A stretch of DNA of 59,666 nt. It comes from Nostoc sp. FACHB-892. GTDB taxonomy: Bacteria; Cyanobacteriota; Cyanobacteriia; Cyanobacteriales; Nostocaceae. Location: contig NZ_JACJTR010000038.1 in the NCBI RefSeq assembly GCF_014698795.1, positions 1 to 59,666 on the forward strand, written 5' to 3'. The notes beneath the pieces were generated by a model. The model did no database searches. It saw nothing but the letters and a program-made list of their open reading frames with translations, and was not told the origin of the DNA. Shown in pieces: positions 51,438 through 59,666 of this stretch. Numbering within the stretch: position 1 is the stretch's first letter; every line of letters begins with the position of its first letter. Made by a program: the position numbers and the translations under genes.

Positions 51438-52605
51438 AATAATAGTTGTGTAGTTATCTGTTTGATAAAAGCAATTGTGTGCTCACCTTTATGGTTAAGA
51501 AAAGCTTTCGACAGTGAGCGAATGTTTCTTGACACCTAATCAATTCTTGTCTATTATAAGAACAAAGCGAGAAAGTCGTCGTTTGTAGCAAAGCTGTTAT
51601 TAGGCGACAAAAAAATATTAATATTCTGAAAAATCTTCTCCGAAGGGCTTGAGTAATCGGAGATATTTTGCTATCAATATATCAAGTATGAAAGGTTTAA
51701 GTGTAGATATGACCGACGACTTTCTCGTTGCTCGTTGGTTCAGTTTCGCTTCTTACCTCTAGTGCCGAATAGGTCGTTCTAGGAGGAAAGTCAGCGTATA
51801 GTTGATGACTAGCCTGCATAAGTAAGCAAGGTTTTGATTATTGCTATACCCGGTTTTGGATTTGACCGTAGTTTCTACATAAAGATACTGCAATTTTAGT
51901 AATTTTTGTTGTCACTTCTTAATTGGTCGTTGACGGTGAGAGTTAAAGTATGTAATTCCTGGACGTGGAACTAGTGCAGCGTCTAACCTGGCTGCCGCGC
52001 ACTTACCCAGAAGTGCCACCAAACTTAGTAATGGAAATCTAGCCTGTGTACAAACGCCTCTTTCTGAAATAGAAGAAGGTTTAATCTTATCTGCAATGAA
52101 AAACCACACTGGTATTCTGATAGTTCTAGACCAAGGCAGTGTCTTTACCTTTGTCTATTGGTCTAAAACCATAGCCAAATCTCCTTTTGAACAAACCCCT
52201 TCTCTGCCAGGGGTTACGCAAACGAGGCGAGGTATGGAGTTGCAGGTTCGGGTGTAGGGACAATACGGTTCGGTTAACAAAGTTATTTGTTGAGGCGAAC
52301 AGTTCTTGAGCAGGCGGAAAACAGAAGTAGGAGAAGAGAAATTGCTACTCTCTTTCCTCCCCTGCACAAGAACTGCCTCAAAAGCTTATCCGAACCGTAT
52401 TGGAGGCGATGAAATACAGCGTCCTTATTTGAAACCCCATTATTTAATTATGGGGTTCCCCACGCCCTACACCCTGTTCATTAACGCCTAAGAAACCCAA
52501 AAATACTCAATTATCAACAGGGAATAGCCTTAGAACATCTGCATAGTAGCTAGAAAAATTACTTCCTTGAAAGCCGTCCTTTTTGTAATAATTTCGGAGT
52601 TTTCG
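51438..52605. other. long gene-free region with inverted repeats
   Basis: About 1.2 kb without a credible gene. It contains CGAGAAAGTCGTCG (51568-51581) and its exact inverse CGACGACTTTCTCG (51714-51727). Between these is a small stem TCTCCGA/TCGGAGA. It also contains the hairpin element at 52261-52402. No tRNA or known ncRNA is recognisable. Confidence 0.5.
52261..52402. repeat. 142-bp hairpin/MITE-like element
   Basis: Ends CAATACGGTTCGG and CCGAACCGTATTG are perfect inverted repeats, related to the 6993-7125 element ends. Inside, GTTCTTGAGCAGG and CCTGCACAAGAAC pair with one mismatch, so most of the element folds into one long stem. No obvious target duplication. Confidence 0.7.
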
Positions 52606-53931
52606 ATGTCGACTAGTCATAACTTATCAAAAGCAATCGATGACCTTGTACAATCTGCATTCACTCCAAATGAACCTGGAGTGGCTGTTATCGTCACCCA
52701 AGCTGGTGAGGTTATCCATCGCAAAGGGTATGGAATAGCAAACTTAGAACTTGGAGTAACAATTGAGCCAGACATGGTTTTCCGTCTCGGCTCAATCTCA
52801 AAACAGTTCACAGCAGTCGCTGTGCTGATGCTGATGGAACAAGGTAAGCTCGATCTTGATGACCCAATTACAAAGTTTTTGCCCAACTACCCAACTCATG
52901 ACTACTTAATAACAATAGAACATTTGTTAACTCATACTAATGGCATACAAAACTACACAGCAATGCCTCAGATGCACTCTTTACAGAGGAAAGATTTTAC
53001 CGTTGAAGAGTTAATTGACTTTTTCAAATATCAGCCTATGCAGTTTGCACCGGGGAAGCGTTGGTTTTATACCAACTCTGGATACTTTCTTCTTGGCGCG
53101 ATTATTGAAAAAATATCAGGGTTGACTTATGAGCAATTTGTTCAACAAAACATCTTTGATACGTTGGAAATGAAACAGTCTTGCTATGATATGCCACAAC
53201 GTATTATTCCTCGACGCGCTTGTGGCTATCAAAAAGGAACTGACGGTTATCTCAATGCAGAATATATGAGTATGACAATACCTTATGCTGCGGGTTCATT
53301 GGCTTCAACTGTGGATGACTTAGCAAAATGGGATGCAGCACTTTACACATCTCAATTAGTTTCACAGGAAACGCTTAGACGAGCATTTACGACAACAAGA
53401 TTAGTTAATTGTAATTATGGCTATGGTTGGTTTATTACCAATTATCAGGGACATCAAATAGTGGAACACGACGGCGGAATCGACGGATTCGCGGCTCACG
53501 CTATTCGGATGCCAAAGGAGCGTATTTTTGTCGCGGTACTCTCAAATAATCAGCACAAAGCGCGTGTACTTGAACCCCTGATAGTAAAGATTGCTACACA
53601 TACTATTGGAAAACCCTATCAAGAGCCACCAACAATCCAGGTGAGTTCAGAACTTCTTGCTTCTTATGAGGGTGTATACCAATTTCATGACGGCGCTGAA
53701 ATTACTGTTACCTGCCAGAACAATATCCTGTTCTCCCGACAAGAGGGTTGTCCTCCATTGGAGTATTTCGCAGTTTCTTCAACTGAATTTGTCTTTAAAT
53801 CAAATAGCTTCCACCAGTATAGGTTCATAAGCAATGCCCAAGGGATGGTAACAGGAGTCGAATTACGGTATCGCTTAGATCCACCAGAACTAGCAAATAA
53901 AATAGCCAATGCTGTACCAGGATTAGTATAA
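52606..53931 (+). CDS. serine hydrolase of the beta-lactamase/class C (S12) fold
   Basis: A 441-residue protein with the three motifs of the family: SISK (Ser63/Lys66, nucleophile and base), YTN (WFYTNSGYFLLG, about residue 156) and HDGG (IVEHDGGIDGF, about residue 299) in place of KTG. It fits EstB-type esterases or D-aminopeptidases/peptidases rather than true beta-lactamases. The C-terminal ~100 residues form an extra beta domain. No signal peptide, so cytoplasmic. ATG 52606 follows CGGAG; an upstream TTG is disfavoured. It is monocistronic, with repeats on both sides, so it is probably an acquired gene. Confidence 0.9.
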   Translation: MSTSHNLSKAIDDLVQSAFTPNEPGVAVIVTQAGEVIHRKGYGIANLELGVTIEPDMVFRLGSISKQFTAVAVLMLMEQGKLDLDDPITKFLPNYPTHDYLITIEHLLTHTNGIQNYTAMPQMHSLQRKDFTVEELIDFFKYQPMQFAPGKRWFYTNSGYFLLGAIIEKISGLTYEQFVQQNIFDTLEMKQSCYDMPQRIIPRRACGYQKGTDGYLNAEYMSMTIPYAAGSLASTVDDLAKWDAALYTSQLVSQETLRRAFTTTRLVNCNYGYGWFITNYQGHQIVEHDGGIDGFAAHAIRMPKERIFVAVLSNNQHKARVLEPLIVKIATHTIGKPYQEPPTIQVSSELLASYEGVYQFHDGAEITVTCQNNILFSRQEGCPPLEYFAVSSTEFVFKSNSFHQYRFISNAQGMVTGVELRYRLDPPELANKIANAVPGLV

Positions 53932-54010
53932 AATACTTCTAATACATACGAGTGTCACGCTTGTAAAGATAAAACCTTTGCTAGGGATGGGTTTAGAGGT
54001 GTAGGCTGAG

Positions 54011-54088
54011 TGTGTTTAAGACAATTAAACTTTAGTTGCGTCAAGGAGTTCAACATTTTCTTGATTCCCCAATCCTGCAACCCCATAC
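54011..54088. repeat. dispersed repeat, copy 2 (see 8147-8210)
   Basis: GTGTTTAAGACAATTAAACT ... GCGTCAAGGAG ... CTTGATTCCCCAATCCTGC parallels 8147-8210 with substitutions. The surrounding 53932-54191 stretch has no gene. Confidence 0.5.
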
Positions 54089-54191
54089 TCCACACCCTTT
54101 CATCCAGTTATATCAAGGGTTTATGCTTAACAAGCGTGCCATTCGGGACTAAAAGTCTTTCCCCTATACCTCATCCGCTGTTCAGTAAAAA

Positions 54192-55457
54192 CTATTTAGG
54201 CACAGTGGTTGCGTTGAGTTCATCCCTTTTCCCTTTTCCCCTCTTGCTACTACCTTGTGTCACCTTGGATTCTGACTCTGCCTTACTGGAGTTAACCATT
54301 TTCACCAAGTGCTGATTTAGATAACTCTGCGCCGAAATGTACAAACTTTCCCAAATCTCTTGATTGCGGCTGATTTTTGTCCCGACTGTATTCCCTGCTG
54401 TTTTTTCCGACACCAAATATTTGCGGAAGTAGTTATTCCACAAGTGTTGCAGGAAATCTTCAGCGAATTCGTTAAACGGCAGAATCCATTTATAATCTTT
54501 ATCTAGAAATACCCGATATGATGCAATTATCGGTAGTGCCAGGTCAGTTGGCGCACCAAACCCAAAAGAGTACTTGCTATCAGGCAGAAGCGTAGTTTTA
54601 CGTATATCAATTGATGCTAAATCGTTGGAACCTTTTCTTCTGGGGCTGCTGATATGTTCTTGGATTATTTCGTACAGTCTTTGCTCTATCCACAAGGCAT
54701 GAGTTAGCAAAGGCAATAAAGCGGTTAACCGTTCCCTTTCTGCGTCTGTGATGTTACTTGGAAGACTCATCCCTGCTGGGTGTTTGGTTCGTTTATTACC
54801 GTCGGGATTGTATTTATTTCTATCGAGGCAATAAAGGAGCTTGAGCAAGTGGGTGACATTACACTGGGCATTTCTGGGAGCGCCGCTTTGGTTTTGGTAA
54901 TAGGCGATGCGGAATTTTCTATCTTCTGCTCTCTCTAACTGGACTAAATACTGCTTGATGAATTTGTAATCACCTCTAGCGTTGACTTTGGAGCGAGAAT
55001 CAACTGGCGTTGTGGTGTTGGAGGCCAGGGCTATGTCTTTGGCTGATTCTTCAGTCAATCCGATGTGGATCGTAATTTTTACCCTAGCTTCGGTTAAATC
55101 GTATTTGTAATTTTTCGCTTGCTCAAATGCTAAAACTGTATGGCCACCGTTAATAATCCCATCGCTACCTCCCTCGTTAGCTTCCAAAATCTCCAGTTCT
55201 AGCTCGGTTTTATTTCTGTTGGGCTTAACTTTATTGGCTGACAGAACGATTCCACTGTGGCGGGAGAAGAATTTTTCGGGTTCGGTTGTCAGTGAGTCGA
55301 AGACTTGTCTGTAGGTCGCGCTTTTACGGTTGGGTTCCCTGATGTTGGGTTCTAGGGGGAGGTCTATAGGGAAGCTGTCTACTTGGGCTGTGGCGATAAT
55401 GCAATTGGGGTTGGCTTGAAAATAGTTATCTATTTTAATATTCCAAGTCTTGGGCAT
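54192..55457 (-). CDS. AIPR-family (abortive infection phage resistance) protein
   Basis: A 421-residue protein. The AIPR-type core is visible as HSGIVLSANKVKPNRNKTEL, GSDGIINGGHTVLAFEQA, VKITIHIGLTEESAKDIALA and SNTTTPVDSRSKVN. This compares with the INGxQT and ATNSQNxV motifs of the family. AIPR proteins are linked to phage defence, sometimes beside other defence genes; none adjoin it here. The C-terminus is a basic Ser/Lys-rich tail (SSKRGKGKRDELN). Solitary gene. Molecular mechanism unknown. Confidence 0.75.
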   Translation of the reverse strand: MPKTWNIKIDNYFQANPNCIIATAQVDSFPIDLPLEPNIREPNRKSATYRQVFDSLTTEPEKFFSRHSGIVLSANKVKPNRNKTELELEILEANEGGSDGIINGGHTVLAFEQAKNYKYDLTEARVKITIHIGLTEESAKDIALASNTTTPVDSRSKVNARGDYKFIKQYLVQLERAEDRKFRIAYYQNQSGAPRNAQCNVTHLLKLLYCLDRNKYNPDGNKRTKHPAGMSLPSNITDAERERLTALLPLLTHALWIEQRLYEIIQEHISSPRRKGSNDLASIDIRKTTLLPDSKYSFGFGAPTDLALPIIASYRVFLDKDYKWILPFNEFAEDFLQHLWNNYFRKYLVSEKTAGNTVGTKISRNQEIWESLYISAQSYLNQHLVKMVNSSKAESESKVTQGSSKRGKGKRDELNATTVPK

Positions 55458-56043
55458 ACTTTATTTGTTGATGGAAGTAAATTCTATGTTAACCAAAACC
55501 TTGACCAAACAATTCGCTTTTTCGCCCGTTCCCAATGACGCTCCTACGTCGCTAACGCTGCGCTAACGCAATTGTGGACGTAATTGGATAATTGAGCCGC
55601 TAGGATACAAAGCAAATTTAATTCATTGATGGAAGATCAAGAAATGTGTAGCATAAATTCTCAGAGCAAGTGCCTGATGGCATGGGGCACTAATCGCGAA
55701 TTGGTAATTGCTCTGACCCCGATATTGCTTGCTTGACACGCCTGAAAAGCTGAAATTCACAGCATCATTATACTTAATTTGTGCAGTGCCTAAATCCTAG
55801 CTTAGATAAAGAGTACTTAAACTCTTCATATTTAAGCACTCTCCTTATGAAAAGCTATTTTCAGCTATAAACAACAGCTTAGTTGCTGTATTTGGCTATA
55901 AAAACTAACTTAAGATAGACTATTATTCATACTTAAGTTAGTTGCAAAAAGAGCTAATGTAGAAAAACCTTTAGAACATTTATAACTAAGCTTGATCAGT
56001 TAATTTCGCTTAAAACGTATTTATACTCATTCTCGTAACGAGA
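55458..56043. other. gene-free region with dispersed repeats
   Basis: Contains CTACGTCGCTAACGCTGCGC followed by TAACG, a Nostoc-type GC repeat related to 57140-57170 (CTACGAGACGCTGCGCGAACG type). It also contains a longer AT-rich stretch with AACTTAAGATAG/TACTTAAGTTAG inverted words near 55905-55945. No gene or RNA is recognised. Confidence 0.5.
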
Positions 56044-56277
56044 ATGGCTACTTTACTAATATTCAAAAGCGCAAGCCACAGTACTATGACTACCACCAAG
56101 ATCCATTCAGTTGTCTGTATTCACTCTCGTGTTTTAACCGTATTTTACACTCCGTGTAGATGCTGGCAGTTTCGGATTGTTAGCCCCGATGGCACGGTAT
56201 TCGGCGACTATCCGATTTACTATAGCGCTGAGGCAGCAGCAAAAGCTGGGCGTGATTCGATTTACCAAAACCATTGA
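56044..56277 (+). CDS. hypothetical protein, up to 77 aa
   Basis: The C-terminal half (CRCWQFRIVSPDGTVFGDYP followed by IYYSAEAAAKAGRDSI) is protein-like: a small beta-hairpin plus helix. ATG 56044 or ATG 56086 (MTTTKIHSVV) may start it; neither has a strong ribosome site. Family unknown. Confidence 0.5.
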   Translation: MATLLIFKSASHSTMTTTKIHSVVCIHSRVLTVFYTPCRCWQFRIVSPDGTVFGDYPIYYSAEAAAKAGRDSIYQNH

Positions 56278-56499
56278 AGTGGTTAATTCATTCGGTGGCA
56301 ACCTCAGTGGCAAAAGTACTCTCATCGCGCCAGCAGGAGAGTTATCACTCGTAGCCTTTAGAGAGAAGGGAACTGTTCAAAGTAATGGCAGTTAACAAAC
56401 CAATGACGCTGCAAATAATCTGTTGCGTTTTCAGCCCCTGGCAATAGCAGAGCTTACCTATTGTCGCTTTTTGCAATTCTTATCATTAGTTCTACTTTT

Positions 56500-56730
56500 T
56501 CTAGCAGATTCCACAGACTTTCTACAGCTATTTCTGCTGTTTTCCACAGGTGTTTTACAGGATAATCGGCTTCTGTTCACCCAATGGGTATTTTGTTATG
56601 TCTGTAGCAATCAGTCTGCTTTACTGAGTTATTATTACGTAACGTAAACAAAACTAACTTCTAACCCTAGCTTTCACGTAATTATTTATTTTTTCTATAT
56701 TTATCTTTAATATTTTGCAACATTGACAAA
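56500..56730. other. candidate origin: phased DnaA-box-like repeats plus AT-rich tract
   Basis: CCACAG (56511), CTACAG (56522), CCACAG (56544) and TTACAG (56555) are spaced by 11, 22 and 11 bases, i.e. on one helix face. TTTTCCACA (56540-56548) fits a cyanobacterial DnaA box. ACGTAACGT lies near 56636, and a strongly AT-rich tract follows (56675-56720) that could be an unwinding element. No replication initiator is adjacent, so this is tentative. Confidence 0.4.
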
Positions 56731-56921
56731 CTAAGCCAATCAGCACAAAATAAATCCACTAGCCTTTGCCGCCTGTTCCATTTTGAGCATCAACTGTATA
56801 AAACTATTCAGTTGTTAGTGCCAGTGGTTCGGCTAGCATTGAATGGGTGAAACTGTACTTGCACTGTATCACCTCTAGCTTGTTGTCCCTATTGATTTGC
56901 TTTTTCTGAAGCTTTTATTAT

Positions 56922-57119
56922 ATGAACTCAACCCAAAATATCTTTACTACTCTTCCCGAAACGCTACATCAATCTCTTAATACCTACTTAGAAAAACATC
57001 CTGATTGGGATGAACATCGTCTTATTACCGCAGCTATCTCCCTGTTTCTGCTGCAAAATGCTGATGGCGATCGCCGTGTTTCCCAAGTTTACCTTGAAGC
57101 TCTGTTTCGTCGCGGCTAA
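56922..57119 (+). CDS. DUF2811 family protein, 65 aa
   Basis: TLPETLHQSLNTYLEKHPDW then ITAAISLFLLQNADGDRRVS and VYLEALF match the cyanobacterial DUF2811 pattern (LPE.LH....FL..HP.W...R....A..LFLLQNG...R..SR.YL..LF). Length is typical. The family has no assigned function and may be a small DNA- or protein-binding helical domain. Monocistronic. Confidence 0.85.
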   Translation: MNSTQNIFTTLPETLHQSLNTYLEKHPDWDEHRLITAAISLFLLQNADGDRRVSQVYLEALFRRG

Positions 57120-57645
57120 TACTATTTCCTAGAAGTCACTCGCTTCTCTACGAGACGCTGCGCGAACGCTCGAATTCAAAATTATCAATTTCATTATTCA
57201 AACATTTTTACCTCATGCATAAATGCAGGGACACAGAACTTCAAGTTTATAAATCTTTCTCTCCATAAATGGATTTAGGGGCAAGTAAGCTGAATTAATT
57301 GATTCAAAATTACTGAGCTATTCTTCAATTCTGAATTTTGAATGCGTGAATTTTGAATTGTTTCTTCGGTCATGCTAAATAAAATTCAATTTCAAAGCCC
57401 TGGTAAAAATCCAGAGCTTTGTTTTATATATGGTTTACTAAATGCCAGCTAAAAACAGTTGCCAGCCCTTTCTATACACATAATACACATAATCAGCGTT
57501 GAATCACTTTGAGCTACTACTGCTGTTGAAATTTTATTTTACCAGCAGCTTTTTTAATAATGCGCTAGTAAGTGTAGTATCAATACTTGTCGGATTTTAG
57601 GGCAAAGGGAAAGGAAAACCCTTTACGCTTACCCTAGATGAATTC
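57120..57645. other. gene-free region with repeat and terminator
   Basis: CGCTTCTCTACGAGACGCTG followed by CGCGAACG (about 57140-57170) is a common Nostoc repeat. CAAAGCCCTGG and CCAGAGCTTTG (57393-57421) followed by TTTTATAT form a probable rho-independent terminator on the + strand, well downstream of the DUF2811 gene. No gene seen. Confidence 0.6.
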
Positions 57646-57807
57646 CTAATTGGCATTTTGTACTTCTTCAATTGGCACAGACCGAATTAATTCGCGGATT
57701 ACATCGGTTGCTGGTCTACCAGTAATTGAACAGTATTTTTCTAATCTTTCTGCTTCACTTGATGTGAGATTGATTGTAAGTCGTTTAGCAGCCCATTTTT
57801 TATTCAT
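57646..57807 (-). CDS. ribbon-helix-helix protein, 53 aa
   Basis: WAAKRLTINLTSSEAERLEK then YCSITGRPATDVIRELIRSV is a clear ribbon-helix-helix motif of the CopG/Arc type. ATG 57807 with TTGGAG upstream is preferred over a GTG 15 codons earlier. Probably a repressor or antitoxin; no toxin partner is visible next to it. Confidence 0.8.
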   Translation of the reverse strand: MNKKWAAKRLTINLTSSEAERLEKYCSITGRPATDVIRELIRSVPIEEVQNAN

Positions 57808-57839
57808 ACTATTGCTCCAAAAGTTAATAAGGTATGGCG

Positions 57840-58067
57840 TTAACCACCCCAATAACCTGCCAATTTGAGGACTACTTGCAAGGTAGATGGTGAAAAGGAG
57901 GTAAAAAGTGGAACTGTAACTATCGTTGTTGCCCCAGCAGCCGCCTCATTGTAGACACTTTGCCAAGCTTCTGGTTTGCTAGGAGATTGTCCATCAACTT
58001 GTGTACTAACACCTAACTTTAAGCCAAGTGCAGCTAAACCAACTAGTATTGTGCGACGTTTCAACAT
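57840..58067 (-). CDS. possible exported small protein, 75 aa
   Basis: The N-terminus KRRTILVGLAALGLKLGVST resembles a signal peptide with a twin-arginine-like start. The rest (AAAGATTIVTVPLFTSFSPS) has no family that I recognise. Weak ribosome site. It could be the remnant of a larger exported protein. Confidence 0.4.
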   Translation of the reverse strand: MLKRRTILVGLAALGLKLGVSTQVDGQSPSKPEAWQSVYNEAAAGATTIVTVPLFTSFSPSTLQVVLKLAGYWGG

Positions 58068-58187
58068 TATTTCTTGATACCTAATAGTTCGCCTTTGTTT
58101 ATTGTGTAAGGTAAAGCGAAGCTGTCTTGAGAATACTAAGGGCTACGGTTTTGCGGTGATTAGATTGCTAATGGTCAAGCAATTCAT

Positions 58188-58463
58188 CTATGGTGCTACT
58201 TTTTCTTTAAACAGCTTCCCAGGGGAAAACGCAGGAACTCTAGTAGCTGGAATGGTCATTGGCTCATTCGTTTTGGGATTACGCCCTTCACGCTCTGAAC
58301 GTTCACGCCGCTCGAATGACCCAAACCCAACAAGCGTTACCTTATCCCCATTGGCTACAGCCTCGGTCACGACTTCTAAAAAAGCACTAATCACCTCATC
58401 AGCTTGCTTTTTTGTAATATTAGCCTTCGCTGCTACAGCATCCACAAGTTCACCTTTGTTCAT
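58188..58463 (-). CDS. hup: DNA-binding protein HU
   Basis: A 91-residue HU: MNKGELVDAVAAKANITKKQ, VTLVGFGSFERRERSEREGR, NPKTNEPMTIPATRVPAFSP and GKLFKEKV are the canonical blocks including the DNA-minor-groove arm. It compacts DNA and assists replication and recombination. An HU gene on mobile DNA usually supports the element's own replication or recombination; chromosomal location cannot be excluded. Confidence 0.95.
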   Translation of the reverse strand: MNKGELVDAVAAKANITKKQADEVISAFLEVVTEAVANGDKVTLVGFGSFERRERSEREGRNPKTNEPMTIPATRVPAFSPGKLFKEKVAP

Positions 58464-58577
58464 AAATCACCCTGAATCATTGCTAGTAATCGAAATCTAG
58501 CATTATTACCTCTTATTCATAAAGAGGAAAAGAAATAATTTCTAGCAACATACGAAAATTAACAATGCTCAAAAAGC

Positions 58578-58589
58578 GTGAGCGCTCAC
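58578..58589. promoter_or_regulatory. perfect 12-bp palindrome
   Basis: GTGAGCGCTCAC lies between the HU start and the end of the HNH gene, a possible operator for a dimeric regulator of HU. Confidence 0.4.
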
Positions 58590-58608
58590 ATCTGCAATCG
58601 GTCAAATT

Positions 58609-58917
58609 TTAGCTAATTTTCTTTTGAGCAAACAGTGACAACTGTCCAGGAGAAATATTCCCGCGTCCAAATCGATGGTAGTAAAGGTGACAGCCACTGC
58701 ACAGGCAAGCCAAGTTCTCCAGCCGATTGTCACTAGGGTCACAATTCCAGTGATGTACCTGAAGTGTATAAGCTTTGCGCTGGGATTTTGTCCAATCAGG
58801 TGGTTTTTCCCCAGGACGTAAGCAGACGTTACCACATTTAGTACAACGCCAATCACAGTCAGCTTTTAGCGCTGTCGCAATTTCTTTCCAATTGTCTGGA
58901 TATACACCCTGAATCAT
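58609..58917 (-). CDS. HNH endonuclease-like protein
   Basis: A 102-residue protein. CDWRCTKCGNVCLRPGEKPP ... LQVHHWNCDPSDNRLENLAC ... LCSGCHLYYHRFGRG carries the HNH signature: Cys pairs binding zinc, HH in the first strand and N in the middle. MIQGVYPDNWKEI at 58917 is the family-like start. Such small proteins cut DNA in phages and mobile elements; the activity is inferred. Confidence 0.85.
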   Translation of the reverse strand: MIQGVYPDNWKEIATALKADCDWRCTKCGNVCLRPGEKPPDWTKSQRKAYTLQVHHWNCDPSDNRLENLACLCSGCHLYYHRFGRGNISPGQLSLFAQKKIS

Positions 58918-59119
58918 GACGATGTATTTTTGCAATCTGATAGTTGACTTATCAATCAACAAAGCTTATCTTAAAATCGACTAAGTTAAAAGTGTTGTTG
59001 CAACAAGAATCTTTCGCCAATGAACAACTACATTCTTCTAGCTTTTATACCCGATACCGTTGCTGTTGTGAGGTATAGATAGTTGAGTTCGGTTAAGATT
59101 GTTCTTTGCAAGAGTTCTA

Positions 59120-59666
59120 ATGAATAGCATGAGTAACTTTGTAAAGCCACCCGAAAGGCAAAAGACGATGCGACTGCATGATAATCGTAGCCTTGCGTGG
59201 TACGAATGGGGGCCTGTTAATGGCATTCCGGTTTTATTTTGCACTGGGGCTGGAATGAGCGGAACGCTCGGTTTTGGTGTGAACTGTCTAGCGGAACTCG
59301 GCTTGAAACTGATTGCGATTGACCGTCCTGGCTTAGGTTTGTCTGACCCACACCCTAACAAAACCTTTGATTCTTGGGTAGATGATACACAGGAGTTGAT
59401 TCAGGCTAACGATCTCCATAATGTTCTGGTAGTTGGTTTCTCTCAAGGCGCACCATTCGGATTCGCTCTTGCAGAGTGCAGTTTCGTAAAAGCTATAGCG
59501 ATTGTGTCGGGACAAGACGAACTTACCCATCCGCGTTTGAAACCCCTGTTGCATCCAGATGTAACAAGGATGATTGCTTCTCTCCAACAAGATCCTGTGG
59601 AGTTCGAGCAGCGCTTTACAAAAATAGTCACGCCGCATGGACTGTGGCAGTTAATTATTGGCATGA
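59120..59666 (+). CDS. alpha/beta hydrolase, partial at window end
   Basis: The frame is open to the last base, so the C-terminus lies outside. The visible 182 residues contain VLFCTGAGMSGTLGFGVNCL, LKLIAIDRPGLGLSDPHPNK (oxyanion region) and the nucleophile elbow VVGFSQGAPFGFALA (GFSQG). The catalytic His is not in view. It belongs to the broad alpha/beta hydrolase family (epoxide-hydrolase/esterase type); the substrate is unknown. ATG 59120 or 59129 may be the start. Confidence 0.8.
   Translation, partial: MNSMSNFVKPPERQKTMRLHDNRSLAWYEWGPVNGIPVLFCTGAGMSGTLGFGVNCLAELGLKLIAIDRPGLGLSDPHPNKTFDSWVDDTQELIQANDLHNVLVVGFSQGAPFGFALAECSFVKAIAIVSGQDELTHPRLKPLLHPDVTRMIASLQQDPVEFEQRFTKIVTPHGLWQLIIGM

Noticed and set aside
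56423..56647. 74-codon hydrophobic frame
   Set aside because: Its sequence is explained by the T-rich phased repeats (TTTTCCACAG-type); no ribosome site, and the composition is unlike a real membrane protein.
1..59666. tRNA, rRNA, tmRNA or riboswitch genes
   Set aside because: No cloverleaf, conserved rRNA words or known riboswitch core were recognised by eye.

Overview
The window looks like accessory DNA, probably a large plasmid or integrated element, of a filamentous Nostoc-type cyanobacterium. The evidence is the many HIP1 octamers (GCGATCGC), cyanobacterial families (Ycf35/DUF1257, DUF2997, Ycf46-like AAA+, DUF1822, DUF928, DUF2811, HetC-like exporter, PEP-CTERM), heptanucleotide repeats, and many small hairpin or MITE-like elements. 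Plasmid or element traits are ribbon-helix-helix repressors, an ERF annealing protein, a membrane-linked P-loop ATPase in a run of tiny overlapping genes, an HU gene, HNH proteins and remnants of duplicated genes. No rRNA, tRNA or CRISPR array was seen.

Layout. 0-3.7 kb: small genes plus a ycf35/DUF2997/ycf46-like set whose AAA+ gene is broken by an in-frame stop and truncated at an IS66 transposase remnant. 4.1-15.8 kb: a peptide natural-product (RiPP) locus. It holds an APH-fold kinase, a HopA1-family protein (the pair resembling class V lanthipeptide enzymes), a 52-residue Gly-Gly leader precursor, decayed fragments of a LanM synthetase, a PEP-CTERM protein, and a leftward operon of HTH regulator, C39-peptidase ABC exporter, HlyD adaptor and parvulin foldase. 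The likely logic is modification of the Cys/Thr core, leader cleavage after Gly-Gly by the C39 domain, and export.

16-35 kb: an exported-protein/CHAT cassette with a divergent sigma-70-like factor, DUF1822, CHAT-CHASE2 membrane protein and DUF928 protein on the + strand, and a TPR-CHAT protein, an RTX protein and two giant two-partner-secretion (TpsA, filamentous-hemagglutinin) proteins on the - strand. A ~38-bp motif recurs upstream of four leftward units here and in the RiPP locus. Duplicated scraps of neighbouring genes (36388-37968, 35037-36275, the CHAT 5' end, TpsA ends) lie at the joints and record repeated recombination.

35-50 kb: two leftward coiled-coil/DNA-associated genes and a rightward run of small genes diverge around a ribbon-helix-helix gene. 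Both outward promoters carry the same 15-bp operator between -35 and -10. The rightward run includes ERF recombinase and short membrane proteins. After a methyltransferase and a possible replication or control region (45.0-45.5 kb), a second small-gene operon (46.4-50.3 kb) ends in a HerA/FtsK-like ATPase and an HNH-like protein.

50-59.7 kb: decayed paralogues, a serine hydrolase of the beta-lactamase fold, an AIPR-family (abortive infection) protein, an AT-rich stretch with phased DnaA-box-like repeats, DUF2811, a ribbon-helix-helix protein, HU, an HNH nuclease-like protein and an alpha/beta hydrolase cut by the window edge.
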